From Oscillospiraceae bacterium (GTDB lineage Bacteria; Bacillota; Clostridia; Oscillospirales; Ruminococcaceae): a stretch of DNA of 64,000 nucleotides. The stretch is from positions 80,916 through 144,915 of the forward strand of contig WRKM01000001.1 of the NCBI GenBank assembly GCA_009778065.1, given 5' to 3'. Below are positions 1 to 9,711 of this stretch, in pieces. Position 1 is the stretch's first letter; each line of letters begins with the position of its first letter. Both the position numbers and the translations under genes were made by a program. The notes beneath the pieces were generated by a model, which saw only the letters and a list, made by a program, of their open reading frames with translations, made no database searches and was not told the origin of the DNA.

Positions 1-155
1 CGCGTGTCTCGCCGAGCCCCCATTATCAGTCCGCTTATCGGTCCGACTAAAGCCGCCATTAACGTGACTAAAATACCGAAAACGGCGACAGCCACTAACA
101 GCTCTATCATGGTAAAGCCTTTTTTGTTTTTAAGTTTATATAAGTACCTAAGCAT
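1..155 (-). CDS. type IV prepilin-like protein (3' end outside window)
   Basis: Only the first 51 codons are in the window. After the start come a short basic leader (LRYLYKLKNKKG) and the class III prepilin motif G-FTMIELLVAVAVFGI, with the Gly before Phe for the prepilin peptidase and Glu at mature position 5 (F-T-M-I-E), followed by a hydrophobic helix. The ATG at 153-155 is preceded by AGGAGG (read on the minus strand, about 162-167), which overlaps the stop of the upstream minor pilin, so it is the next gene of the pilus operon. The protein would be a pilus subunit or minor pilin processed by a PilD-type peptidase. Whether it is the major pilin cannot be told without the rest of the gene. 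Confidence 0.85.
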   Translation of the reverse strand, partial: MLRYLYKLKNKKGFTMIELLVAVAVFGILVTLMAALVGPISGLIMGARRDT

Positions 156-166
156 AAAAAGCCCTC

Positions 167-1564
167 CTAATATTCACACGGGTTTCTCTCCGGCAGACAT
201 TTGTACCCTTCTGCCGCAGGGCAGGGGACAATCCCGTGACCTGTACAGGCTTTAGCAAAGGGGTCTTCGGGGTCGTCAATGCCAATTTCATCAATTTGCC
301 TCGGGGTGAGTCCGAAATAGGGACAATTGTTAAGCGTGCCATGCTCGTGACGCCCATGCACACGGCAGGCTCTCGACGGAATATCACTGCTCAATATCGA
401 CGCCACTTCCGTGAAATTATATTCCTTTCCCGGTACGGCGGGAATCTTTAGGTTTAGTCTTTCAGGTTCGCCGAAATGGGAGCTTAAATCATCATCAGGG
501 GCACCGGGGGTCACAAATGTAACTTTAATCCTCGCCCAACGGTCGCTGAAATTCATTATTCTGATAGCTTTTAAAGGCAATGTAGGGTCTGAACCCGTCA
601 TGTAGTGTGCTGTGGCGTTTCTCGCGCCGGCATCGACCACAACAAACTCAGCCGCATCGGGAAGGGTCAGAAATGTTATATGATTTTTAGTTTCCGTAGG
701 ACCGACCGGTAAATAAGAAAAGTCGATAACCCAGGTCACAGCGGTAAATCTTTCGTGTTCCGGATTTGAAGGGTCGGTACAAACATCATAACCGCAGGGA
801 GCATGGTTGGCAGGTATGGTACAAATGTCATATCCGCATACAAATTTAATGTCGCCCGTGACAGTGTCCTCCGAGCCGCAGAATACTCCCTTTGTTTCCC
901 AGATGTTCAGGTCTATTTTACCGTTTTTAAAGTCTGAATAAAATCTGCAATCAAGTTCAAGCGGTTCATCGGGTAAATATTTAAAAATTACATCAAGCTC
1001 ATTGGCTATTCCGCTGAAACGAGGACTCGTAATTCTCATGAACTCATCTTCTCGGTAATAACCTGCAACGTCTCCGTCTATTCCGACATTTTCAGCGGCG
1101 GAGGCGGCGGTACAAATCAGCGTAGGACTGGTTCCCCTAAATTGGGGGCATCCGCCATTCGTCGGGCAGAAATTATTGATATGTTCATTAGTTTCGCAGA
1201 GGACATTATTAACGCATATATCATGCTTACACAGAGTACCCGCAGACAAAACACGCGCATCCCCGTCAGGGTCTTCAAACCTTATGTTATGTCCGCTCGC
1301 GCCGTCCCAAAACAGGTCGTCCATTTCGAGATTCAGCAGTACATCATCGAACGACAGCCCGTGCGATAAAGCTAACATTTGCGCCTGTTCGTCTATGCTT
1401 TGCGCCATGTTCACATTTTTAGTTCTCTGTGAAAGGCTGAACGCCAACATCTGCATAATAGCGAGCATCAGCATCCCGAACAATAACAGCGCGATTAAAA
1501 CCTCGGTCAATGTAAAACCGCCGTTATGCTTTAAATTTTTAAAGCTTTTTAATGAATGTTTCAT
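167..1564 (-). CDS. large minor pilin with prepilin leader (PilV/PilU-like)
   Basis: A 465-residue protein with an N-terminal prepilin signature GGFTLTEVLIALLLFGML at residues 16-33: cleavage after Gly and Glu at mature position 5. The rest is a long extracellular region with no family I recognise, with many cysteines (repeated GYDIC, CRVHG and CPxxE-type stretches) that could form disulphides or bind metal. It is much longer than a typical 130-200 residue pilin. The start has GGGAGA upstream. It lies 28 bp after the giant PilK-like gene and directly before another prepilin, so it is probably a minor pilin of the same pilus. The naming follows the order of the clostridial cluster and is inference. 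Confidence 0.75.
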   Translation of the reverse strand: MKHSLKSFKNLKHNGGFTLTEVLIALLLFGMLMLAIMQMLAFSLSQRTKNVNMAQSIDEQAQMLALSHGLSFDDVLLNLEMDDLFWDGASGHNIRFEDPDGDARVLSAGTLCKHDICVNNVLCETNEHINNFCPTNGGCPQFRGTSPTLICTAASAAENVGIDGDVAGYYREDEFMRITSPRFSGIANELDVIFKYLPDEPLELDCRFYSDFKNGKIDLNIWETKGVFCGSEDTVTGDIKFVCGYDICTIPANHAPCGYDVCTDPSNPEHERFTAVTWVIDFSYLPVGPTETKNHITFLTLPDAAEFVVVDAGARNATAHYMTGSDPTLPLKAIRIMNFSDRWARIKVTFVTPGAPDDDLSSHFGEPERLNLKIPAVPGKEYNFTEVASILSSDIPSRACRVHGRHEHGTLNNCPYFGLTPRQIDEIGIDDPEDPFAKACTGHGIVPCPAAEGYKCLPERNPCEY

Positions 1565-1592
1565 AATATCATTCTCCCGACATTACATAGGT

Positions 1593-4500
1593 TTATCTGT
1601 AGCCGATTGTTGTAAATTTGCCGACTTCTTCGATGTAGAATTTTTCGGATGGACCGGTGGACTCGCCGCCGCCGGAACCTGCGCCGCCTTTAAGGGCTTT
1701 CGCCGTCATATCGCTGATTATATCCCTCTGTACACGTGTTTCACCGTTAATCACAGGTCCGCGGTAGTAGTCCGCCGGCATTAAGTGGGTTATGGGTAAC
1801 ATGGCTCTTAATTGCTGACCGCCGTTTCCCATGTCTCCGTACAAAAATCCTCCGATAACATGTGCATAAAAATCATCTGTGTTCTCTACCTGGTTTCTAC
1901 TGCCCGGCGAATAAACATAACCAAAAATGATACTTGCAATACTGTGGAAACGGGTCGCCGAGTTTTCATTGTCCCAGTCATCTACGAAGATAATATTATT
2001 ATGAATAAACATTCCCGTGCCTCTCGCGTGACCGCCAACGGAGCAAATCGCTAAACTACAACCTGCCTCGCCGCACGGACCCGCTCCCGATGGGTAGTAC
2101 CTGCCGTGTTTTTTTATTAAATTAACCTCGTCGTCCTGTCTTAATAGCCACCGTCCCGTTTCCTTGTTTTCCATATTGTTGTAACCAAAGCCGCCTTCGC
2201 CCGGTACGTCACTAATTGGTTCTAAGCTTGCGGGGTTACAATAGTGGCAGTTGGAACTAACACCCGCAACTATACAACTCGGCTGATGGGTGTCTGCGGA
2301 ACCGTAGTTTTGCTTGTGGATATAATTATTTTTTATATGGTCTAAAAATCCATTACCGCGTTCCGGGGGGTTACTTATTCTGTAAGAAAACTGATTCATG
2401 CCGGTTCCGCTGGTTGCAGTAATCTTAGACATTGCAGTCAAACCTGACATAGCACTAAAAGCGGGTGGGGCGTTTTTCATCTCATAAATCCATGCCATAT
2501 GTCCGATAAATGTATTTGCGTTTCTGGGATAATTCACGCTTCCATTCGTAACAAGCTCATTACAACCGGATTCACGGCAGTCGGCATAATGACCGACACC
2601 CGGAGGGCAACTCGGATTTGTCCTCCTGTCCATGACAAACACCACGTTCCCCGCGCCTTTAACTATAATATTCGTATAAAGTCCGCTGTTGGGGTTCAGG
2701 TCACCATTTGTACTCCAGTCAAACTCGCCGCTCATGCCGGGACTGTTATCCTTGAGTAGTATAAAGATGTTTTTATGCTTTTCGGGTTCGTTAAAGACTG
2801 GGTTTCCGTTTTCGTCATATCTCGTGTCTATGATTATTGTCGAGTTCCCCGGTGTGCGATTACCCGCTCCTCCTATAAACCCGCTGTCCGTAATAACCAT
2901 TGCGCGTCCGGCAGAGTTCCAACCAATACTTCCTCCTCCGCCGTATTCAAAATCCGCGGCTGTCGCAGGGCGTTGGAACGAGGTAACTAAACCCGTACCG
3001 CCGAAAGCTCCCGCATCTATACGGATTGCATTATTTTCCATAGCATCTATCACTTCTTGGTGATAGTCGCTTGCTAAGAGTTCGGCTCCTTTACTTTTAT
3101 CAACGCCTTGCGACTTAAATTTATCGGAATAGGTAGGGTACAATAATGTACGCGGGTTGGTTTGCGGTCTCCATTTCGGACCCCAAAGCGGCTCAAACCA
3201 ATAATCTTTTTCTGCCGCGACATATGCCTGCCCATTGTTTGCATCATTAAGCTTTAGGCTTTGATAGTCTACCCCAACGGCGCCCGATGACAGCCTAAGC
3301 TGAACTTTCGCAGGGACTAACGGGTCTACCTGACTGTGTTCGGTTTGAATGTGATTTTGATTAGAGGGCGTCACGGGGGTAAGTCCCGAAGGGGCGGCGT
3401 ATTCAACGCAGTCGGGATAATTATCACATTCTTCTCCATCATAACACTCGTATCTTATCACAACATCTTCGACAGGAAATGAAGTGTCAGCGGGTGCGGT
3501 TCTGTGCCACTTGCTGAGAATCCCTGTCCACTCGTTTAAGCCTTCGTCCCATTCATACCACGGTTCTTCGCCCGGTCCGTTTCCGCCTTTATAAGCTTCG
3601 ATTAAATCAGACGGAAGACCTAAGCGGTTTTTACTTTCGCCCGTAAATGCTCCGACGGCATCCATGAGTTTAAGGTATTGCAACAGCATACTATGCTCAA
3701 TTTCTTCCGCACAATTCAATACATCGTCCTCTAAAGAGTTAGTAGCACTATTCCACTTGCTCATTCTGTGAGTGGCGAACTGCCAGCCCACGGGTTTTAC
3801 CAGTCCCTCATCAAGCCGCTCTTTTTTAGCGAGGAATTCATTCTCATCTACAGCAGTGTCCTCTTCCTCTGTATCCGGTGTGCCGCTCCCGTAGGTAATC
3901 GCATTCGATTCCCCGTTTATATTTCTTGCGTATAATTTTGTAGAACTGTTTACACTTCCCGTAATATTAATTGTGCCATAGGCTTCTATGGTGACATTGC
4001 TCCCCACGCTTCCGTCAACATTAACATTACCCCAAGCGGAAATCGTAACATTGTTACCCACTCTGTTTACTTGAATATCTGCCCAACCCTCTTTTAGTCC
4101 TATCGCATATATTATTCCGTTGTCCAAATTAGAACTGGTCATTTTATTCACGTTAATTGAGGGACCTGTACTGTTTATTTCCCAATTCTGATTAAGATAA
4201 GCATTTATATTAACAGTTCCATTGGAAGATAATCTCGCGTTTGCACCTATTCCTTGCGATGAGTTGTCTTGTGTGCGTAATGTTATATCACCCTTTGCAG
4301 ATAAGAGTATACCCGAACCGATAGTTGCCGCATTTGGTGTACCTATTGTGATATTTCCATTGGCATAAACCCTGGCATTAGAGGCAAAATTCTGATGAAT
4401 AATTGTGTTTCCCGCAGAAAAGATAGCCACATCGCCTTGTAAGGTTTCGTTGAAGTTAGAATCAATATCTACATTCCCGAAGCCATAAACCGTTGTCGGG

Positions 4501-5630
4501 TTTGCCGGGGTTGTCATACCGCCCCCAATACCGCGAGGGGTTTTAAAATCACCGCCGACCCTAAGTATCCCGCCGTCTCTCATAAAAGGATTTGACTGCG
4601 TAAAGTTTACGTTTTTTACCTCTAAATCTCTCCACATATTCATGATTATAGGCGGGTTCGGTCCGGGCATCATGTCAGCAGTACCATCTATTATAAGACT
4701 CCCGTAAGAATCCAAATCATACTTAAAGCCGGTATGGTCTGTAAACGTGGTAATGTTGGTTGAGTTTTCATTTGCGGGGTTTGTAAGCCCTCCGAAATAA
4801 GTACGTCCCATAATATTAAGTGCGTCCCATTTCGATGTTGCAGATGCTATTCCCGGTTGAGCGCGATAATACGCAGGTCTCTCGAAAAATCCGTCGTCAT
4901 CGGAAGAGTTCGCCGTTCCGGGTTCTCCGACCGACATTATTTCTTTACTCGAACCTCTGTATTCCATGATTCTTACGAAGGTCTGTTGGTCAAAATCCCT
5001 CGAAACCGTGGTTTCTATCTCAAATATTTTAACAGGTGCTAAGCAATCTGCCATAGTATTAGGCACGCCGTTTGAAGGGTCTCCCATATGCTTGCCCAAA
5101 ATATCATCTGTTAAGGGGGTACATTCGCAATAATGCTGAACCAAACTAATCTCTATTGTATAGTTGCCCATATAGGATTCGTCAACCTCATCGGCATCGC
5201 CCGCAAGCGCGGTTCCGTCGGGGTCGGTCGTAATATATACCTTTTCATGTACGATTCCGAGCCTTCCGTCAGTACCTAATGCAGTCCACTCGCTCGCGGT
5301 AAAGCCCGTCGGTTTCATCGACATTATATCGTAGACGAGCGGGTCTTTTATCCCATGTAAATAATAACCTTCCGGGATAAGCGAAACATAACGCTCTAAG
5401 TAGTTAAAGAGCCAGTCGTTAACCGCCACGGCAGACTGATAGAGCTGTTCGCTCCGCGCATCTTCAAAAACCTCTTCCTTTTCCGATACGACTGTGAAAA
5501 AGAGAGCGGATGCAAGCATGACCAATAAGGACATAACTATGAGAACCGATATAAGCGCGGCTCCGCTCTTTTTAAAAAGGTTTTTGTATCCCTTTGTGTT
5601 ACGCCCGTTTTCGTGTTTTAAAGTTAACAT
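1593..5630 (-). CDS. giant PilK/PilX/GspK-like minor pilin with beta-helix insert
   Basis: 1345 residues. Residues 22-49 (SGAALISVLIVMSLLVML) form the single N-terminal hydrophobic helix typical of PilX/GspK proteins, which sit at the tip of type IV pili or type II pseudopili. Here the Phe/Glu pilin motif is loose, as is usual for GspK. Residues about 350-575 contain short repeated strands of the type GNITIGTP, GDITLRTQ, GTVNINAY and GNVNVDGSVGSNVTIEAYGTINITG, which read as a right-handed beta-helix resembling bactofilin or adhesin passengers. Residues beyond that are Cys- and Pro-containing and unrecognised. GspK proteins are usually 300-350 residues, so this is about four times longer. RBS GGGAGGG lies upstream of the ATG. 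The inferred role is a tip adhesin or priming subunit. Confidence 0.7.
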   Translation of the reverse strand: MLTLKHENGRNTKGYKNLFKKSGAALISVLIVMSLLVMLASALFFTVVSEKEEVFEDARSEQLYQSAVAVNDWLFNYLERYVSLIPEGYYLHGIKDPLVYDIMSMKPTGFTASEWTALGTDGRLGIVHEKVYITTDPDGTALAGDADEVDESYMGNYTIEISLVQHYCECTPLTDDILGKHMGDPSNGVPNTMADCLAPVKIFEIETTVSRDFDQQTFVRIMEYRGSSKEIMSVGEPGTANSSDDDGFFERPAYYRAQPGIASATSKWDALNIMGRTYFGGLTNPANENSTNITTFTDHTGFKYDLDSYGSLIIDGTADMMPGPNPPIIMNMWRDLEVKNVNFTQSNPFMRDGGILRVGGDFKTPRGIGGGMTTPANPTTVYGFGNVDIDSNFNETLQGDVAIFSAGNTIIHQNFASNARVYANGNITIGTPNAATIGSGILLSAKGDITLRTQDNSSQGIGANARLSSNGTVNINAYLNQNWEINSTGPSINVNKMTSSNLDNGIIYAIGLKEGWADIQVNRVGNNVTISAWGNVNVDGSVGSNVTIEAYGTINITGSVNSSTKLYARNINGESNAITYGSGTPDTEEEDTAVDENEFLAKKERLDEGLVKPVGWQFATHRMSKWNSATNSLEDDVLNCAEEIEHSMLLQYLKLMDAVGAFTGESKNRLGLPSDLIEAYKGGNGPGEEPWYEWDEGLNEWTGILSKWHRTAPADTSFPVEDVVIRYECYDGEECDNYPDCVEYAAPSGLTPVTPSNQNHIQTEHSQVDPLVPAKVQLRLSSGAVGVDYQSLKLNDANNGQAYVAAEKDYWFEPLWGPKWRPQTNPRTLLYPTYSDKFKSQGVDKSKGAELLASDYHQEVIDAMENNAIRIDAGAFGGTGLVTSFQRPATAADFEYGGGGSIGWNSAGRAMVITDSGFIGGAGNRTPGNSTIIIDTRYDENGNPVFNEPEKHKNIFILLKDNSPGMSGEFDWSTNGDLNPNSGLYTNIIVKGAGNVVFVMDRRTNPSCPPGVGHYADCRESGCNELVTNGSVNYPRNANTFIGHMAWIYEMKNAPPAFSAMSGLTAMSKITATSGTGMNQFSYRISNPPERGNGFLDHIKNNYIHKQNYGSADTHQPSCIVAGVSSNCHYCNPASLEPISDVPGEGGFGYNNMENKETGRWLLRQDDEVNLIKKHGRYYPSGAGPCGEAGCSLAICSVGGHARGTGMFIHNNIIFVDDWDNENSATRFHSIASIIFGYVYSPGSRNQVENTDDFYAHVIGGFLYGDMGNGGQQLRAMLPITHLMPADYYRGPVINGETRVQRDIISDMTAKALKGGAGSGGGESTGPSEKFYIEEVGKFTTIGYR

Positions 5631-5720
5631 TATAGACCCTCCCGTCTGTCCGTGGCGCGATACCTGTCGCGTTATTTATTTTAAAATTGCGCCGAAAGCT
5701 TCTCCCTTATTTAAAGTATT

Positions 5721-6776
5721 CTATTCGTCTTCCGTCTCATTGTCTACAACTTCTTCGCGTATGCCTATATTGTCGGGGATTTCCATAGGCTTCAGCACAT
5801 AAAGTCCGAGTTCAAAGCTGTATAGCCCTTTACTCGCGGCAGCGCCCGGGAGCAGAGAACGTCCCGATATTTCTGCCTCGGCTTCTATGCTCTCGTATAG
5901 ACCACCCGCACCGGAATTAACAGATGAATATCCGAAGAGTATGTTTCCTTCTTCGTCTTCGAGACTTCCGAGCGAATACAGATAGTCTAAAAAGTCGAGA
6001 AATTCCGAATAGTTCATCTCGATTGTGAATGTCGCTTTAATATAGCCTACGCCCTGCCTTTTCGTCGCGAGTGCGGAGCGGAGCATCTCTAAGTACGCTA
6101 CTCTCTGCAAATCGGAAACGAACTCGCCGTCATCGTTTTTAAGCATTTCTATAGCGGCTTTTACATGAAGCGTCTGATTTTCTTTGAACTCGTTTATCTT
6201 ATCTTCAATATCGTTTTCACTCGCACCCGGTCCGAGAACATAAAGCGCGACTTGTCTTTCGGGTTCCCACACACCTTCATCCGGGTCCTCGCGTAATCTG
6301 TCTTGCGCGGTAGGACGCGGCGGCGGCGCGACAAAAGCGTTCGCGTAGTTTCTGAGTGCGTATTTCGCTTCGGGAGAGCCGAGCCATAGCTGAAGCTGAA
6401 GCCCTGCCTCCGAAATTTCGGTAACTTTTACGCCTGTAGTGGCGATATAGCCGCCGTCATCGGTCGCTCTCCTGAGCAAATCCTGTATCATTGTGACGGC
6501 TTCGGTCGTGGTCATCTCGTCATAAAAGCCTTCATGTGCGGTTTTCGCTCTTTCGCGTTTAGGCACTATGCTGATTTTAAGCGTGTCTTCTTCAAGTCTC
6601 AGCGCCTCGGCGGCTTCTATTTGTTTTTCTTTTTCCTCGATTTTTCTGTCCACCACGCTTATCTCGTCATAAGCGGGACGAACGATAAAGTAATAGCCTG
6701 CGCCGAGAACCGCACCCATAACTAAGATGAGTATAATGATTTTCTCGACTGAACTGATATTACGGCTCAAGAACAT
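5721..6776 (-). CDS. pilO: type IV pilus inner-membrane platform protein PilO-like
   Basis: 351 residues: a short cytoplasmic tail, one membrane segment at about 12-34 (IIILILVMGAVLGAGYYFIV), a coiled-coil stretch (about 40-75, EEKEKQIEAAEAL), then a periplasm-side alpha/beta domain. This is the PilO plan, in which PilO pairs with PilN to connect the ATPase side to the pilus assembly platform. The call rests on topology and position between pilMN and the minor pilins more than on strong sequence motifs. The gene overlaps the end of pilMN by 17 bp. The AGGGGG ribosome site is very close to the ATG, and a TTG two codons in (the L of MFL) would have better spacing, so the exact start is open. 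Confidence 0.75.
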   Translation of the reverse strand: MFLSRNISSVEKIIILILVMGAVLGAGYYFIVRPAYDEISVVDRKIEEKEKQIEAAEALRLEEDTLKISIVPKRERAKTAHEGFYDEMTTTEAVTMIQDLLRRATDDGGYIATTGVKVTEISEAGLQLQLWLGSPEAKYALRNYANAFVAPPPRPTAQDRLREDPDEGVWEPERQVALYVLGPGASENDIEDKINEFKENQTLHVKAAIEMLKNDDGEFVSDLQRVAYLEMLRSALATKRQGVGYIKATFTIEMNYSEFLDFLDYLYSLGSLEDEEGNILFGYSSVNSGAGGLYESIEAEAEISGRSLLPGAAASKGLYSFELGLYVLKPMEIPDNIGIREEVVDNETEDE

Positions 6777-8289
6777 GACCCCCTTTTATTCTCATATTTA
6801 AGGTGAAGGTAAAAGTATCTTCGCCCGTTTGTCCTAACTCTGACTGACTTCCTATCCTGTCATATCCGTAGAACTTTATGTTTTCAAAATATCCGTCCTC
6901 TATGAGGGCTTCGGTAAACTTTGCGGGATGGGTTTCGTCCTTACAGGTGAAATTCACGGTGAGAGTATAGCCGTTAATACCGAAAGAACCTCTGACCGAC
7001 ATACCCTCAAATTCTTCGCCATCGTTACCGTTTTGGATTACCCGTAAAATCTTTTCAGGGATTTCACGCGAGATGCGGGGCTGAAACTCGTACAGAGCTT
7101 TCGCTGTATCGACGTCGTTTGCGTAATTTTCTAACTTCGTTATAGCGGTCTTTAACTCGTTCACCCTCGACTGCGTACCCTCATAATCAAGCGCGACAAA
7201 CACCTTTTCCTTATCGGCTAAGGTGTTTTCTTTCGCGCCTATCACTATCTGCATGACAGCGAAAACAGCGAAAACTAAAGCGGCACAAATACCCGCCGCG
7301 AACAGGGCGATAAGACTGAACCGCATATTAAGCGTGCGGATTCTTTTTTCCTTCGTGTTCAGCAGGTTTATATTCTCGGTCTTATCGTCAACTTTGATTA
7401 ACGAACCGATAACCCCCGCGAACTCAAGGAAATTAAAATCTCTTTTAGATTTTACGAGGTCATTCGGGAACTCGAACTCACGCGCAGTCAGCTCTAACTT
7501 TTCTATTGTGCCGTGCAGTGTGCGTTCGTCTTGAACAGTACCGAAGTATTGAACCTCTTTAAGCCCTTCTCCGAGACCTGTTTGTTCAAGTAGGTGCATG
7601 GTTCTGAAAAGGTTGTCGAAAATGGCGAGGTTTATGTAGTCTTTACTGTTTTCGTAGTCTGATGCTTCGATTTTGGTGTGCCGTGAAAAAGCCACCGCTC
7701 CGCCCTTATGGTAGAGGTTTATGTTAATAAAGTTTTTATCGACCTGAAGCACGAGTAGCGGCGAAAACGCTTTATAAACAGACGAACGCCTGACAAGTCT
7801 CGTGATACAGCTGTTACTGACCACGACTAATTTAGCCTTCAGCCCCACCTGCCGCGACAGCTCAAGATAAATATCTATCATGCTCTGCGGACAAGCGGCG
7901 GCGATTACCTTCAGCTTCGGTCCCTCATCGGTTATAATTTCCTCGGAAATACTGTATGTAATGTTGTATTCGTCTCCGAGCGACATCTCGTTTTGTATTA
8001 TGGTTTCTACTACGAAGTTTTCGCTCCCCGCCTTGGGTTTCGGGATTTCGATTTCTCTGTAGAGAATCATACCGGAGTTAATACATATGACCGCTTCTCT
8101 CTCGGATATTTTTTCAGTAACGAGAATATCCGTGATTTCACCCGCGACTATGTGCATGTCGAGAATACGCCCGTTTTCTATACAGCCCGGGGGTAGGTCT
8201 CTCACAACGGCTTTTTTGACGGCTATTTTGCCTGAAACAGCCGCGTCCAACAGTTTTATCCTGGTATCGGTAATATCGATTGATATCAT
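6760..8289 (-). CDS. pilMN: PilM-PilN fusion protein of the type IV pilus
   Basis: 509 residues from the preferred ATG at 8289, which has AGGTGG eight bases upstream. A GTG four codons earlier is possible but poorly placed. Residues 1-310 are an actin-like PilM domain (MISIDITDTRIKLLDAA phosphate-binding start and a later FININLYHKGG strand). A membrane helix follows at about 323-349 (LIALFAAGICAALVFAVFAVM), then a coiled coil and a PilN-type extracytoplasmic domain. In many bacteria pilM and pilN are separate genes, whereas fused pilMN is known from Clostridioides difficile. The fusion fixes cytoplasmic PilM to the membrane platform. It lies between pilC and pilO in the same operon. Confidence 0.85.
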   Translation of the reverse strand: MISIDITDTRIKLLDAAVSGKIAVKKAVVRDLPPGCIENGRILDMHIVAGEITDILVTEKISEREAVICINSGMILYREIEIPKPKAGSENFVVETIIQNEMSLGDEYNITYSISEEIITDEGPKLKVIAAACPQSMIDIYLELSRQVGLKAKLVVVSNSCITRLVRRSSVYKAFSPLLVLQVDKNFININLYHKGGAVAFSRHTKIEASDYENSKDYINLAIFDNLFRTMHLLEQTGLGEGLKEVQYFGTVQDERTLHGTIEKLELTAREFEFPNDLVKSKRDFNFLEFAGVIGSLIKVDDKTENINLLNTKEKRIRTLNMRFSLIALFAAGICAALVFAVFAVMQIVIGAKENTLADKEKVFVALDYEGTQSRVNELKTAITKLENYANDVDTAKALYEFQPRISREIPEKILRVIQNGNDGEEFEGMSVRGSFGINGYTLTVNFTCKDETHPAKFTEALIEDGYFENIKFYGYDRIGSQSELGQTGEDTFTFTLNMRIKGGHVLEP

Positions 8290-8339
8290 AAATCTGCCCA
8301 CCTGCCTTTATTTATTATTAATTTCAGTTTTTAACCTTT

Positions 8340-9536
8340 TTAACCTGCGATTCCCTCGAAAGAACCATACATAAGCGGGAATATGGAAGCCAAAATCAGA
8401 CATACCAGACCGCCCATAAATATTATCATAACCGGTTCTATCATTGATGTGAGTTTTGCTAAAGCCGCGTCTGCTTCTTCATCGTAAAAGTCCGCCGCTT
8501 TCGTGAGTATTTCATCGAGCCGCCCCGATTCTTCGCCTATGTATATGGTTGAGGTAAACATACCGTCAAATACGTCAATTTTCGCGACGGCGGCGGATAA
8601 AGGCTCACCGCGCTTTATATCGTTTAAAACATCATCGAAAAGGTAGAGCAGATGCTTATTGTTAAGCGTGCCTACCGACTTTTCTATACATTCGACCATC
8701 TGCATACCCGAAGCGAAAAGGTTTGCCATGGTTCTGCCGAAACGCGCAGTGTATATTATACGTACTAACTTTCCTATCTTCGGCATGGTTATCTTAAACT
8801 TGTCTATACCGAGCCTCACGCCGGGGATTCTCATAACCGCCCTAATCGTAATGACGATTACTACAGTCGCCCCAATGGCGATATACCATTTTGAGGTCAA
8901 GAAATCGCTGATTGCCATCATAGGTCCCGCGAGACCCGGCAGCTCATCCCCTTCGGGAAACATGGATATAAAGCTCGGCAGAATCAGCGTAAACATGGCG
9001 AGAACGATAACCACCATTAAAACACCGAGAATAATCGGATATGTAAGCGATTTTTTTACGGTGTTTATGAGTTTATTTTCTTTTGCGTAGTGGTCGGCTA
9101 CCCTGTCAACAATCATGTCGAGGTTTCCCGAACTCTCACCCGCCGCCATCATACCGATAAACAGGTCGGGGAAAACGCCCTCGTTCATCTCAAGTGTTTC
9201 GGTAAAAGAGCGACCTCTTTGAAGCTCCTCGTAGACGTTTCGTAATACCTCTTTTGCCTTTTTGTTTTCCTCCTGCGTCATCAATATATGCAGTGCGCGT
9301 ACTAAGTTTATGCCCGAATACAGCATTGCGCTGAGCTGACGGCAAAAAATCGCAAGTTTTGCGGTCTTAAACTTGTACTTAACAGTTTGAACCTTTTCCT
9401 GTACAACCTCGCTTCGGTTCAAGAAAAGGTCTCTGCCACGTAAAAGCTCTGCCAATTGCTGACTGGTTTCTGCGGTTTCTGTGCCTCGTTTGACTTTTCC
9501 CGACAGGTCAGTAGCAACATAAGAAAATACAGCCAT
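8340..9536 (-). CDS. pilC: type IV pilus platform protein PilC (GspF family)
   Basis: 398 residues with the two repeated GspF cytoplasmic domains and three membrane segments (about 165-190, 215-235, 370-392). Typical family features are LAIFCRQLSAMLYSGINLVRAL near residue 65, the GESSGNLD motif near 132, and the second copy with GEESGRLDEIL near 335. PilC is the inner-membrane core on which the assembly ATPase works. It is the first gene after a strong promoter at 9629-9657 and carries GGAGGGCGT before the ATG. No pilB or pilT ATPase gene is present within the window, so the motor must be encoded elsewhere or beyond the left edge. Confidence 0.93.
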   Translation of the reverse strand: MAVFSYVATDLSGKVKRGTETAETSQQLAELLRGRDLFLNRSEVVQEKVQTVKYKFKTAKLAIFCRQLSAMLYSGINLVRALHILMTQEENKKAKEVLRNVYEELQRGRSFTETLEMNEGVFPDLFIGMMAAGESSGNLDMIVDRVADHYAKENKLINTVKKSLTYPIILGVLMVVIVLAMFTLILPSFISMFPEGDELPGLAGPMMAISDFLTSKWYIAIGATVVIVITIRAVMRIPGVRLGIDKFKITMPKIGKLVRIIYTARFGRTMANLFASGMQMVECIEKSVGTLNNKHLLYLFDDVLNDIKRGEPLSAAVAKIDVFDGMFTSTIYIGEESGRLDEILTKAADFYDEEADAALAKLTSMIEPVMIIFMGGLVCLILASIFPLMYGSFEGIAG

Positions 9537-9628
9537 ACGCCCTCCATAAATTTTACCGACGGTATAAAGCCGTCGTATTTTAACGCACGGGCGTAATAAT
9601 ACCGAGCCTGTAGCGTCACTGTTAAATA

Positions 9629-9657
9629 ATTATAACATACTAAAACTTTTTTTTCAA
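9629..9657 (-). promoter_or_regulatory. sigma-A promoter of the pilus operon
   Basis: On the minus strand TTGAAA (9652-9657) and TATAAT (9629-9634) are separated by exactly 17 bases. The predicted transcript starts near 9622, giving a leader of about 85 bases before pilC. No separate terminator is evident between this and the GH26 gene upstream. Confidence 0.8.
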
Positions 9658-9711
9658 GCTTTATTTAATAGAAATTTAACAAACATTTTTATGAGTTTTT
9701 ACTAAATTAGT

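Noticed and set aside
1176..1784. 202-codon plus-strand open frame across the minor pilin and PilK genes
   Set aside because: It spans two real minus-strand genes and has no family features.
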